Part shown: positions 45,501 through 58,400 of the stretch, piece by piece | Numbering within the stretch: the first letter of the stretch is position 1 | Layout of the letters: each line of letters begins with the position of its first letter | Assembly: GCA_949152475.1 (NCBI GenBank) | Contig: OX424563.1 | Location: 15,411,001 to 15,475,000 of the forward strand | Source of the DNA: Terebella lapidaria | Taxonomy: Eukaryota; Annelida; Polychaeta; Terebellida; Terebellidae | Length of the DNA stretch: 64,000 nucleotides | Reading direction: 5' to 3' | Notes under the pieces: model-generated | Seen by the model: only the letters and a program-made list of their open reading frames with translations | The model's database searches: none | What the model was told of the DNA's origin: nothing | Program-made: the position numbers and the translations under genes

Positions 45501-48500
45501 ATTTAGTTGTCAGTGAGTCTTGTATGTAATTCAAGCATATCACCATATACCGTATTCGCGCGCATACAGTCGCATGTGCGTATAGTCGAAGGTGTGCGTA
45601 TATTTCGAATATACGCACATGTGCTTGTGGTTGAAAAAAAATCAAAATCAAGAATGACAGTAAAAAATTTTTGATCGCAAGATCATCAGTTCCATGTCAT
45701 GTGCTTGACTGATTTCATGCAATCGTGACCTCGTCAGTTCGTGTCAATCGCGGCTGTGTCCGCGGTCAAAGGATTGCAAACTGTCAAATAAGTTGTGATG
45801 TTGATTGCCTAATTACGGTTGAGTGTAATTGACACTTGTGATTTCGTTTGACATCTTATGATCGGGATGTGTCATTTCTGTTCATGAGTGTGGAATGAAC
45901 ATCTTGAAAAGCCCTTGTTTCATTCGTGTTTGCGATGTTTGCCCCCCAGCAGGAAGTTGCCATTTTTCTAGCAAGTACTCATTAATATTCATGAGCTGAT
46001 TCACATTCCAACCAATCAAAAGTTACCTTTCAAAACGAATCAGCCAATGGTGAAAGCCAGATATGACATCATAAAAATCCTACCAATCAGGCTGTTTGTT
46101 TCACTTTCTTCTTCCAAGTGACATGTGGATTTGTTTTGAAATAGCAACGAACCAAACAACAAATTATATTAGTTTCCCGAAGTCCCAACAGCTTCACACA
46201 ATAATAGATTATACATCATGCATATACACCAACACAAGTACCGATGTCTGAATTCATTGTGCACCAAACCATGTAATTGCAATTGACGAGTCGGGCGGTT
46301 TTGGCAGTCGTGTCGGCCTCGTATAACTGTCAAACTATCTGAGCCTGATCAGAGGGATATGCAGTCAACCCCTTATTGAAAATGATCGCACATGTGCGTA
46401 TGAACGAAATATTTTCCAAATTATAAGTGGCCTAAAACAAGCAAATTTCGGATAAACGCACATGCGACTTTATGCGCGCGAATACGGTAATTCACTTCTT
46501 TCTGTCCCTGAAGTTTTTCCAACCCGAGCAAAGCAAAGTCTGCTGTTGACTCTGCTCGTGCCCAGCAGTTGGCGCAGCTGAAAGAAAGCCAGGCAGAGGA
46601 TGAGGCAACACTACAAATGACAGAGTGGTCTCCAAGCAACCAGGAGAGTCGTCCTGGCTCCAGCACTGAGAAAGCAGAGAAGGTTCGTTTGTGACACACT
46701 CAAGTGGATAACGTGTTTGTAAAAAAGTAATATTGTGCAAAAAACATGTCTGCTCAGAGTATGCCGTAAATCATGAAAAATCTAGCTTATTCCTGAAGGA
46801 AAATGCATAAATGTCTGCAGGAGCTGTCTGAGAAAGACCAGGCCATAGAGAAAGCGATGGAGAACGACATGATTTACACCACTCCGACACCTGTACCCGG
46901 AGAGGACGCCACCTGGCTTCAAATCAAGGAACTACAGGTACCAATCTGTCGAGTCAAAGCAGCACTGTAATGACACATTCCACATGTGACTGTATGAGTT
47001 CATGTCTAAACAATGTACATAATCTCTCCAGGCCCACGAGGAAGAAGACAAACAGTACACCGACTTGAAGAAGGATCTACGGCTCCAAATCAGGGACATG
47101 AGGAGAAAGGTACACCAACTCACTGGTTGAAGTCCATTTAATAGTTTAAGGCTATATTGATGGATTATGAGCTATAAATCTTGTTCCCGAAGAGCATCAT
47201 GTACTTTGAATTTGAATGTTGCACTCTACCAGAACTTCTCATATCACAAATTTAGTGCTGTATTATACTAAGTAGTTAAATAACTTGTAGTTAACTCTTA
47301 CAAATACACATTCATACTGCCAGTTGCAAACAATGATGAAGACCAATGAAGCGGTCCCAGACATCGAGCAGCTGAGCCACCACGAGTTTGACCTTGACCT
47401 TGAGGAACAGTCACGACTGGAGGCTGAGGGCGAGGCCGAAGTCAACCGGGTCAGTTGATACTCATGAATATAATTATTTACTCAACATGTTTTAAGCTTT
47501 GAGAGAAGTTCATCATTGGCTGATAGTTTTTTAGATATAGTTCTTACAATTTCAACAAAATAAATCCTTATGTCCGCTGTTGTATCTCTCAGATCCGAGA
47601 GGAGAAGGAGTTTGAGAACCTGGCCAAGATGTATCTCGCTGAGTTGATCAAGGCCGAGTGTTGGGACAACATGGTCGTCAAGGGACGAGGGATTGTGGTA
47701 AGTGAGACAGCAAACGCGTGGTACCTCCCCACACACAACTTGACATTGAGGCCATTGCCTGAGCAATTTTGTGGATCGTGAATTGCCGTTGTGTTCCAGG
47801 CATTCAATGGTTCAATGGAGGTGCACAACTACCCGATGAGAAAGCGACCCCAAGAGGAAATGGCGGAGCTACAGAGAGTCAAAGAGCAGCGCCTGGTGGA
47901 GATTGAGGAACTCAAGGTCTGTCCTACATTGTGTAGTGTGAAAAACCATTTATAAAGGACATTCAACAGCATAAATTTAATTGTATCCCAGATATGGAAA
48001 TAAGCATTCTGGCAATGTGTGTAGCTTATCGTTTTATGTTTGTATCCTTCAGGAAAGAAGAGAACTGGTTGAAACTGCAAAGTCAAAAACAAATACAGTG
48101 AGTTCTCGTTTGGTGAAACTTGATTGAAGATAACTAACTCAATGTGATGACAATTTATAATGAGAACTAACATTACCTGACACTAACAAACAATCCAACT
48201 GATGATCTAGTTTGGGCTTCAAATTTTGCTTCTTCAACAAATTGATGCGGAAATTCATAATCTTCATAAGTATGGCAGATTATGAATTTGGAAGCCTAAC
48301 ACATAACATTTTTGTGATGTTGGCTTTACTAATGACTACCTACCAATCTATGCATGCCTCAGGTACGGGATATGGTTGCAGAAAAATTTAATGTGCCTGA
48401 TGTACAGGATGTAAGTTGCACATACACTGCACAGTAGAAATGTCTGGGACGTTTAAATAATTACGCTGTATCGCACATGTTTTACCTATCAAACATTGTC

Positions 48501-51500
48501 ATATACCTGCTGTAGTTTAGTCACTTTTTTTTACATTGAATATTCAACACTATTCTGCTTTTAAATTCTGTCCATTACTACTTTATAGTCAATTATATAA
48601 AATATACTGAAAACAACCCCATCAAAACGTTTTAAATTTGTCCATAAGACATACGACTCTGCTTTGCATGATATCTCAATTCACAGCTTTCTTTTCCTTC
48701 TCGTGTTGTATTCTTGTGATACAGAGGAGCTTTCCTACATAGGCACTCATGAGCTGAATTAGTTATGTTAATTTTTCCACATGACCAATTTATAATACAT
48801 GTTGTCTTCTTCGCTCTATGAAAAATTTCCACATGACCAGTTTATAATACATGTTGTCTTCTTCGCTCTATGAAAAATTAAAATATTGCATGCATTATTC
48901 CATCATTTACCAAAATTTATAATCGAAAAGCTGCATGTTTCCAATTGGCATCTGTATGAATAAATTGAATCAATAATCTTGAAATCGCTTATATCTCGGA
49001 TTGCTATGGTTACAGCTCGAGGAGGACTTGAATGAGAATGACGATGCTGAGGGCGGAAACGGCAAGGACAAGTCCTCCACCAACGGCAGTCTGGGTACGT
49101 CTCAATGCGATATCATACATTGTAGCAGTACCAACACTTGTTTGAAAACACAAGTTGTTTGTCAATTAACAACTTAGTTAATTGGAAATGTGAGAATAAT
49201 ATGCAAAATTTCTATCAGTCGCTAAAGATGATAGATCTGACAGTAAGTATACATGGGCGGACATTATGTGTGTATTGTCTGTGTGCACAGTCATGCTTTT
49301 GTTGGTAATGTCATCTGCAGGTTCATATATAGACATTTGCTGCTGTATTATATTATGTACTTGAAATAGGAGTCTGGATTTAATGTAGGCCTAATAAATT
49401 GATTTTGAACAAAACATGTAGGCCTACCGAGAATTAGAAAATATTGTATAATATAGCCAGCAAGTGTCAAGATCGTATGTTTGTCATCATATCTGAAGAT
49501 CTCTTGGGCTTTTAGAATTTCTTTTTACTTTTATACAGTTTAGACAGTAGCCTATACTTTTATAACTCTGGAAACTAAATTTGAAGAGGCCTGTGACTGG
49601 TGTAAACAGAATGTATCTCTATTTGTGTTTTATACACATATTGTCTACTTTTTTGGACAGTTTAATAAATGTCTGCATGTGGTATCACTTTCTTGTTGCA
49701 GTTGCACATTTCTCTTCTTTCATTTTCCACACAAGACATTTCCCGCATTATATTTCATTATTTCAACATCAAAAAGCTTGACATTCATGTACATGCAAAT
49801 TGCAATGAATATCTAAACAGCCTCACTGAAGAGACACCATGCATTGCTTTCTCTATTTCGTATAACTTCTGCCATGACCTCTGACTGTTCTCTACTGCTC
49901 CCTGTCTACAGGTGCTGAGTATGGTGGGGAGAGCAAGCTGTTCTACAGTCAGTTTGAACTGCACACCAGGGAGCAGAAAATGAACCAGATCGTCCTTCTG
50001 CAAGTCAGTGTTGAAAATGACAAATTCAAACGAATTTATGTTTGCTCAACAACCTATCTTAAGTTTTTATAAGGTTAGGCTTTCTTTTCATATCCCATAT
50101 TTATACTGATATATAAGTCCCTCTCTGATTTGACAGGACGCGATCTACCGAATCAAGGTGGAGTTTGACAAGGAGTTTGATGTGGTCTTTGAGAAAAAGG
50201 AGCAGGAGATATCCAAGATTCGAGATAAAAATAAACGGATCCGGAAGATCCTGATGGACCTCGGGTTCCAGGAGGATGTCTACGAACCCGATCTGGGAGT
50301 CATTGAGAAACCTGAGATGTTGTTGACCGTCAAGGATGAGGAGGTTGGTAGTAACGAAGGGTGTGGTACATCTAGGGCAGGGAGAGATGTTAATGGGAAA
50401 CTGGAGCAAATTGTTTTCCTTGATCACAAGGTCTATTTGTTGTGGGGACAAATTCACTTCAAGGGAAAAAAATAATACCTACAAACTTTATAATTGACCA
50501 TTAACACGACATTACCCCTACACCCTCAGGTTACGGTGGAACGGTTCCTGACGCCAGAGCAGCGGAAGAAGGTAGAGGAGGAGCAAAAAGCTGAGGAAGA
50601 GCGCCGTCTACGGGAGAGAGGCGACAACTGGCGTGAGCGTGGTCTCGACATGATGATGGGCGGCCTCCTCGAGATTAAAAAGGAGGACGAACTCAAAAAG
50701 GTCGCTGCCTCGAAACGGCCGTTCTCAACTCTGAACTTGTGATTGTTTGTTTTGAAATTTGATGAGCATTTTGATCATAAAGACAATCGGCGCAAGCGAG
50801 GGAATCCAGTGATTCATTGAGTTTTTGTACCTACCAATCACTAATAGGTACCTTTTTTCCGTAGGATGTGCCACAACCTGCCTTTATGACGGCCAAGCCG
50901 GAAGACGATTGGAGCGAGGACGAGAAGAAACTGGCGCAAGAGTACGAGAAAAAAGTCAAGGATCTCAACGAAGAGAGGGAGAAGTACAGAAAGGTATAGA
51001 AAGTAGGCCAGTTTGTTAGAACAGACAAGTTTCATGATTGCACAGTTGGTATAATGCTAGATGTGCTTATCAATGACAGCAACTAGAGATGGAGTTGAAG
51101 AAGCTACAGTCGCTGATTCAGGACAGCACGCAGACTTTCGACGAGACCCTGCAGCAGCTTTCCATCCGCAAGATCAAAACAGAGATGGCCATCTACCAGG
51201 TTTGTTTGTATACTGCAGGGGACTCATCAAAGTTCATGCCTCTGAGTATCGCAGTACATGGAGATGATTGAGTTTATTTGCTGATATCCAGGAGGAGCTG
51301 AAGATTGAGCGGCTCAAGTATGCTCTGTTGATGGAGGAGGAATTAGACAACCGTGAGGCTGAGCTCAATGAACTCTTGGAGCACAAAAAACAACTCAAGG
51401 TCTGTACCACGTACACAAACTTCATGATAAACATGCCAGCACGTTGAGTGTCACTCAATTGAAATATAACATGTACCCTTTGAGTTATGATAAATGTATA

Positions 51501-54351
51501 TTTTGTTTACATAGCTGTTGGCGGTGTTGGCTGTACAGGAGGCCAAGAAGAACACAGACGCCTTCCATGAGCAGTACCGTAATCTTGAAGTGGAGGAGAA
51601 ACTCCTGGACAAGAACTTCAAGAAGGAGTTCAGCGACGTGCCAGCTCTGCTCCAGGACCAGCTCTACAAGCTCTTCCGCAGGAGACCTCGGTATGTAAAG
51701 AGCAAGTGGTTTCTTAAGTTTCCAATTTTACTCGTTTCCAGTCATGTGCTGACAGATTCTGTACTCAATAAAGCTTGGAGAACTATGGTTGGATTTGGCA
51801 TGTCCTAATTCGGCAAAAATTTTAGATACAAAACTTGTCCAATTCCAAAATTTTGTACTGACAAACACTGCTATATCCACCAGGGGCCAGCGAGCGAGAG
51901 GCAGTGAGACCCCGATCCACGACCCTCACTCCGGGAACCCATTCTCTGACCGCCCATCGACCGCCCGTAAGAACGACGACCACCAGCGTGCGGTGGAGGC
52001 CTCGCTTGCAGACCTTGACAAGGAGGGTAACGCGCCCGAGGGCTGTGAGAGCCATGTCTGGACCAGACTCTGTCGCTACCGGCGGGAGAAAGTCCAGAAC
52101 GAACAGCTGGTGCGTAGTTGTCAGATTCAAATCATCGATTACGTTTTTTTTCTTTCCTAGTATCATGGTTTTAACGTAAAGGTAACATTTATTGACCGCT
52201 AACTATATAGTAGGTAGACTGATTCTTGAACACATAACCTTTACGTTCGAGACTATTGCCTCACTTATTCAGCTACCCACTCCAACTGTGTATGATGTTA
52301 GGTTAAATGTTAAAATTAAACAGGTAAATTTAAAAATCTGTGAAAACTGAAAGTTGTAATGAAATCCTGCAGATACATTGACAATCTACTTTATGCACTT
52401 TTTCCAATGTGTACTTTGCAGGTGAAGCAGAAAGCACAAGTTCTCGCTGACATGGAGGAGTTCTGTAAACGGCGGCAGGCTGACGATGACAACCTGCGAC
52501 TGGAAATGGAGAACCTCACAGACGATATCAACAAGTCAGTACTCCTTCATAACTGAGTAGTACTGTGACAAAGATAGAAAATATCATAGCAAAATATCTG
52601 AACAGAGTGTAGTGAATGGTTTTCCTAAATTGCTCTTACAGACTGAAGGAGGACAGACTGAGGTTCACGTGTAACCTCGAGGTCCAACTGTTGCTGAAGC
52701 AAGGTCAGGTTGAGGTCGATGCCGGAAACTTTATTCATGACTACCGAGGGAGTCTGCTTATTCACCGCGGTGTGGTTGAGGAACTCAACGGCAAAATCAG
52801 GGTAAATTTTTTGTGCAGTATATTTAGGAATTCGTTAAGGAACTGTCCTGGGGATAACTGTTCGCAGTGATTTGCATCAAAACTGTTTTTTGACTCTCTT
52901 CAATCAGATAAATTGCATATCAGTATACTGAAATTTTATCTGAAGTTCATGATACATTTTCCTCTCACAGAATCTTGGCGAGAGCAAGATCGCCAGTATG
53001 GTTGAGAGTAAAGACTTCCGCAAGGGCATAATTCAGCTTGAGTGGTAAGCCTCCAATCTCATACACGTATACTGGTCATATATAGCAAAGCAGTTGTATG
53101 GGAATCTACATGCTAAATGTACACAGATTATAGAGTAAGTTTGCCAAAATTCAGGTGCCACTAGAACTAGCTTCAGTGCCTTGCAATGCTATCCATTCAT
53201 TTTTCCTTGGACCATGTTCAGGGAGCACCAGAAAATGACGATGGAGATGGAAGATCTGCAGAACAAGATGAGAGACATCCAGAACCTCAAAGTCACTCGC
53301 GAGATCCAGGCTGTGAGTCATACATGCTCTTAGCTGACAGAAATATTATCTTAATGTAGTGTTAGGTGTTTCAATATATTTGCAGTGGGGTTGCGATCTT
53401 TGGATTGATATATCATTCGAAGTATTTACTTAGTATTCACATTTTGTTCTCGATTGCATTTGCAATAGTTCTTGAATGAGGATGACCATGATGCAAAAAA
53501 AGCCCAGGAGATTGCCACGTTAGAACAGACAATACAGCTCATGAAACAGGTGTGTTGATACAACATTCACAATGCGGATTGAACTGAGTAACATAAGAGA
53601 GAGGGAACATTAGTCATGATCATGTTATTGCCGTTGTTGAAACGAAGCTATATGCATTATCAGGTATCAGTGTTCATTTCTTGTACAAGAATGAAATGTA
53701 TGGGCTATTGGGAACAAGTTCATGATATTGGGACTTTCCCCGACAGCACCATGAGAAGAACGTAGCCGAAAAGAAGGCAGTGGTCAAGGACCTGCGGCGG
53801 ACAATACGAGAGCGACACGAGGAGAACGACGCACTCCAGGCCGAACTAGACGACCTGAGCGTCTCCGTCAACGAGCGCAGACACATACACGAGGTCAACG
53901 GTCAGTAGCCAATTCTTTCCAAATTTTTAGACTTCTGGAATTCTTCAGAAAGGTGGTAAGCACGATTTTGGACAACAGCATACATCGCATACTGATGTTG
54001 GATGCATAAGACTCACCTGTAGAAAATTATGTGACCAAAATATTACCTGTAGTAAAATCGAAGTTGAGACGAAAAAATTCCTGTAATATCCAGGAGGTGA
54101 TTATCTGTGAAGCAAATGTAATTTGCTGGAATAAACCTTTCATTGTACAAGTTTGACTGGTTTATGAACTGTTGTTTCTAGCGGACAAACGAAGCGATGA
54201 GGGCCGAGAGCTGCGGTACAAGGAGATCGTCCAGCGTCGCAAGCTAGTGGACCTAGCTAAGGCCCAAGCTCAGGAGGTTGCGGTACTGCGGGCAGAGGTC
54301 GAGCGGCTTCGAATGAGAACGTTCCCAGCGCTCGTACAAGTCGAACACTGA
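39549..54351 (+). CDS. CFAP43: Cilia- and flagella-associated protein 43
   Basis: A complete 38-exon model. Exons: 39549-39577, 40948-41198, 41304-41397, 41493-41660, 42487-42739, 42903-43014, 43132-43358, 43465-43581, 43812-43892, 43996-44144, 44272-44375, 44460-44603, 44825-45159, 45315-45442, 46514-46682, 46821-46937, 47032-47109, 47324-47449, 47593-47697, 47800-47916, 48053-48097, 48363-48410, 49016-49094, 49912-50003, 50137-50343, 50530-50700, 50865-50993, 51080-51199, 51292-51399, 51515-51690, 51884-52109, 52422-52534, 52642-52801, 52971-53044, 53222-53312, 53469-53549, 53747-53900, 54182-54351. Total 5,148 nt, 1,715 residues (human 1,665). CFAP43 is an axonemal WD-repeat protein of the tether/tether-head complex at inner dynein arm f. 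Residues ~20-730 form WD40-type blades ([18 protein letters not shown] and [13 protein letters not shown] match human phrases). Residues ~735-1,715 are charged coiled coil ([18 protein letters not shown]), ending [18 protein letters not shown]. Weakest junctions: the tiny first exon and the GTCGCT donor at 50,701. Confidence 0.93.
41707..42347. mobile_element. 641-bp MITE in CFAP43 intron 4
   Basis: The inverted termini CCGTATTTATTCAATTAGTT and the reverse (ending AACTAATTGAATAAATACGG) lie between TA dinucleotides. The interior contains inverted ATTCGAACA words and no open frame. The TA duplication and terminus fit a pogo/Tc1-type non-autonomous element. Confidence 0.8.
45550..46487. mobile_element. 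938-bp MITE in CFAP43 intron 14
   Basis: The termini CCGTATTCGCGCGCATA and inverse (TATGCGCGCGAATACGG) are flanked by TA, with subterminal GTCGCATGTGCGT and an internal CGAATATACGCACATGTG. It shares the first seven bases of its terminus with the intron 4 element and has no transposase frame. Its right end is only 26 bases from the start of exon 15. Confidence 0.8.
48775..48878. repeat. 52-bp tandem duplication in a CFAP43 intron
   Basis: Two adjacent copies of a 52-base unit (CCACATGACCAATTTATAAT...) differ by very few bases. It is intronic and no function is apparent. Confidence 0.85.
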
Positions 54352-55436
54352 TCCTGGCACCCTCCAAGACCACTCGTCTCCAGCTTATACCACCCAGCTT
54401 GCTTCTTACAAGTTGGATAGTGATCGCCAGCCAATCGTGGACAATATATAGGAGACTGTCAGTTTCTTGCTGATTTGAGAGGATGACCATTGTTTTCGGC
54501 CCAGTGTTTCTGTTAACGTTGATCACCGGTACTGCAAGTCGAAATGGTTTAAATTGGTGATATATTCTGCCTCCTCAAGTTCCAGTCACATTTCAAGATA
54601 ATTATTCGTGAAAACCATGCCTTGTTGTTAATATGTACATAAAAATATTTAACAGTATTTATTATTGCCTATTTATGCCACCTACAATCTACAACTGACC
54701 TGTGATACAACTAACACGATTTACAAATATCAGTGTTGTATTATGAGCACTTGTGTGGACACATTAAATGTTTAAATTAGCAGGAAGAATTTCACAAGCC
54801 CTTGTACAGAAAAGCATTGACATTCCTGTATTTTACATGTCCGTGTTGTGCACTATGGGAACAGAACTGATGATGAACTTACCCCATGTATTCTGTGATA
54901 TTGTTAATGCCTGTACATATACCGATCTTATACAAGCCCAAAATCAACAAATTAATCTGTACCGGTACTTTATTGTTGCTGTTTTATCATTCTTATGTAA
55001 TCGTTCTTTTTGTATACACGTAATCCTCCATACAATGCACTGGAATTCTTGTAATTGGACCGTCATCAAATTGCCAGAGTTCACATCAAAGGTTGTAGCA
55101 AATTTATTGATGCAGATATGGTACACATTGATAAATAAGGTATATGATACATGTTATACATGATACCCAGTCATTCTTGAAGAACACAATAACAAACATT
55201 CAAGCAACAAACGCCCCCAAGTTAATTAAACAATTGCACATTATGTGTGATTTTCGTAAATTTCCAAAAAAAAAAAAGCCAAAAATCACACGCTTCTATA
55301 CACCTCCATTGACAAAAAAAACGGCAATATTCACACACTAGTAAATTGTATACATGTACCATATACTATATCTAGCCTCCATTCAAACTTATCAGCTATG
55401 ATCATGCATGTAGTCCTAGGCCAAACAAATCACCGC
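54352..55436. other. Convergent intergenic region, CFAP43 and EXOC4 3' ends
   Basis: About 1.1 kb separates the two stop codons. A plus-strand ATTAAA at about 54,764 could end CFAP43 transcripts, and a minus-strand AATAAA at 55,104-55,109 could end EXOC4. A frame open for 131 codons at 54,768-55,163 has AT-rich composition and no family likeness, and I do not call it a gene. Confidence 0.45.
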
Positions 55437-58400
55437 TCACACAAAGTTCTGCTTGTCGTACTTGACGAGAATGTCTGACAGTTTGGCGAGGGTTTGCTGT
55501 AACGCTCCCTCCTTCACGCCTCGCTCGCTGCGGTTTGAGAGAGCGAAGAGGTTTGTGTACTCTTGCTCTGTGAACACCGGACCCTGCTCAATGATGTGCT
55601 TCAACACGTCCTGGGAACATCAGAGGGGAATCACATGTATTGAGTGATAATTGATGTACATACACATGAAATCAAAATCATGGAGATGGCATGGCTGGCT
55701 CAAAACTACTATCACAGCACATAACTTCTTAATACTATTCGTCCACTGAAAACATACCATACCACTTGGGCCAAATTTATGATATACAATACACCCATGG
55801 CGATATGGAGAATGAACAAACTTCATTGAAATATTCAAAAAAATTTTCTGTCTATCTGTATGTCTCTGGTCACTCGAGCAAAACGAAAAGCAAGTGAAGA
55901 CTTCAAATATGTATGAACGTTAATCTTTCATACTGAGTTTGGAGGCACTAAGGAATAAGGAGCCCACACAGGTGAGCTAGAGAACACTGTACACTAGTGG
56001 ATGAACAGGCCCTGACCTGTGCTGGGAGATAGAGTAGCTCGTAGTACTGCCGAGTCCGGTCCAGGTCAGTCTCTCGGCTCATTGTCACACTTGTCAGGCA
56101 CTGCTGTAGCGCAAAAATGTTCCGACACCTGGGGGGATGACAAGGTAAAAGCCCTAACTCCTTACCAGTAGCTTAGGAGATCGAGACTTCTGAACTGAGT
56201 ACTTTTCGGGATCAAGTAATTATCAATATGCTTACATTTTTTTGATGCCGTTTTCGTTGATCCGAGTGAAGTACTGTGTACTGCTCAAGAAAATGCTGGA
56301 CACAAGATTCCCAAGTCCCTCGAATACGTATCTGTGTGAGAGAAACAGGATACATTTACATCAAGTACCGTATGTGTATGTATGTTAAATAAAATTTCTA
56401 GTTCCTGCAGTGGTATTTCAGTACATTATATATATGTGAGCTAAGATGATACAACCTGAACAAATGTATCAATGCAATGTTTGTGCATTGATCAATTTGA
56501 CCTGAACTCAGGATGTACCGTAGTTCCATGGGATTTGCAGGTAGTTTCTCATCCTTACCTGAACTTTGGGTTCTGTAGACTGTGGTGCAGCACGTCCTCC
56601 ATCATAGCGAGGTCCTTGGTCAGCTTCAGCACGTTGATGTCAGGGTCCATATCATCCAGTGCACAGAAGTAATTGTGCTGGGGATATAAATGTCAACAGA
56701 CATAACTGTACCACAGCTGGGGTTGATTGACTTACAATTTTAACAAAATATGGTGGATTAGGTACCGGTACCGTACATTTATCTTATTAGGTGTATGCAT
56801 AAATTATTGGGTGTTTATCAGATAGGTATTTTTTACCTGTTGGATATGTTTGTTTACCTGTGAGGTATTTGTTCACTTGTTTGTTTACCTGTTTGGCGAT
56901 GGGCATGAGGTGGTAGAAGCAGTGTACTCTGACTTCCAGGTGTAGTACAAGAACACACGTCTCGGACAGGTGCTGGTACTCCTGGGCCAGGTTACGCAGG
57001 ATCCTGGAAACATGATAGAGGCAAACTGAATCATGTACCATAGACGTGAATGAGGAGTTCTCATCGATATTCTTTTCCTTTTATTTCGATGGGACTTTAC
57101 TTACATCAATGTGTTCTCAGACACTGAAATAAGTGGCAAGTCCTGCAAGAAAGGAAAGTAAAATAAAATGAAAACATAGTTCATCACCAGACGTGTATCT
57201 GGTCCTTTTTTCCTGAATCTGCCACATGAAGTTTTTTTATCATCTTTCTGGCATCCATCCCCTGACCATTGTTAACAATTCCACCTAAACTCTACCTCCA
57301 GTGAGATAGTCTCCAGGCTGGTGAAGGCTAGCTGGTGAATACTGGCCCCCAGACTCCCCCCCCCCCCCCCACCATACCTCCAGTGAGGTAGACTCCAGGC
57401 TGGTGAAGGCTAGCTGCTGACTACTGGCCCCCAGACTCCCCCCCCCCCCCCCCCACCATACCTCCAGTGAGGTAGACTCCAGGCTGGTGAAGGCTAGCTG
57501 CTGACTACTGGCCCCCAGACTTACCCCCCCCCCCCCCCCACCATACCTCCAGTGAGGTAGACTCCAGGCTGGTGAAGGCTAGCTGCTGCCTACTCGCCCC
57601 CAGACTTACCCCCCCCCCCCCTCCATACCTCCAGTGAGGTAGACTTCAGGCTGGTGAAGGCTAGCTGGTGACTACTGGCCCCCACCCTCCCCCCTCACCC
57701 TACCATACAGTACGAGTCACACAGAGGGTCACTACCCAGGCTAGCCTGTCTCAATGCCAGGCGAAGTCAGTGCTAGCATTACAACCTACCGATGCGCGCA
57801 TCACGAATGCTCATTTGCACCACAGAAAACAAATGCTAAGCCAGGCTAGCCTCACTGCGCCACGGTCCATTTTGCGCATTTATGAATGCGCGCCTGACGA
57901 TCGGCGAATGCTCGCCTTGTGAATGCGCGCCTGACGATGGGCGAATGCCCACCAAGACAATGCTCGCCTGACGATCGGCAAATGCTCGCCTTGTGAATGC
58001 TCGCCTGACATACGTACGGACGATCATCGAGTTGCCCGGGCACGCCTTTCTCACTTCTCATTGTACAGCCAAACGATATGCGCAGTTTGTCGTAATTTAT
58101 TCTGACATACTGTGAAACCAGGTTTTGGTTTGTGGACTGGTGAGATAATTCTTTGAGTCGCCAATAAACATATAATCATGATAATGGAGAAGTAATTTGT
58201 ATCTTTATACATGGTATATTTAGTCATATGCTATTGATTGACTAATGATGTTTTTTCTTTGCAGGTGATGAAACCGATTTCATTTGGTATGAAGCTGAAA
58301 ACTCTTCATTCATTACAAGGAGGGCATACGTGTACGATAAATTTTCCAAGAATTGTAGTGGTGTGGTTCAAAGGCATCTGTTCACAATTGAGTTGTACAT

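Noticed and set aside
54768-55163. 131-codon frame between CFAP43 and EXOC4
   Set aside because: Low-complexity, AT-driven, located in the shared 3' flank, and no family resemblance.
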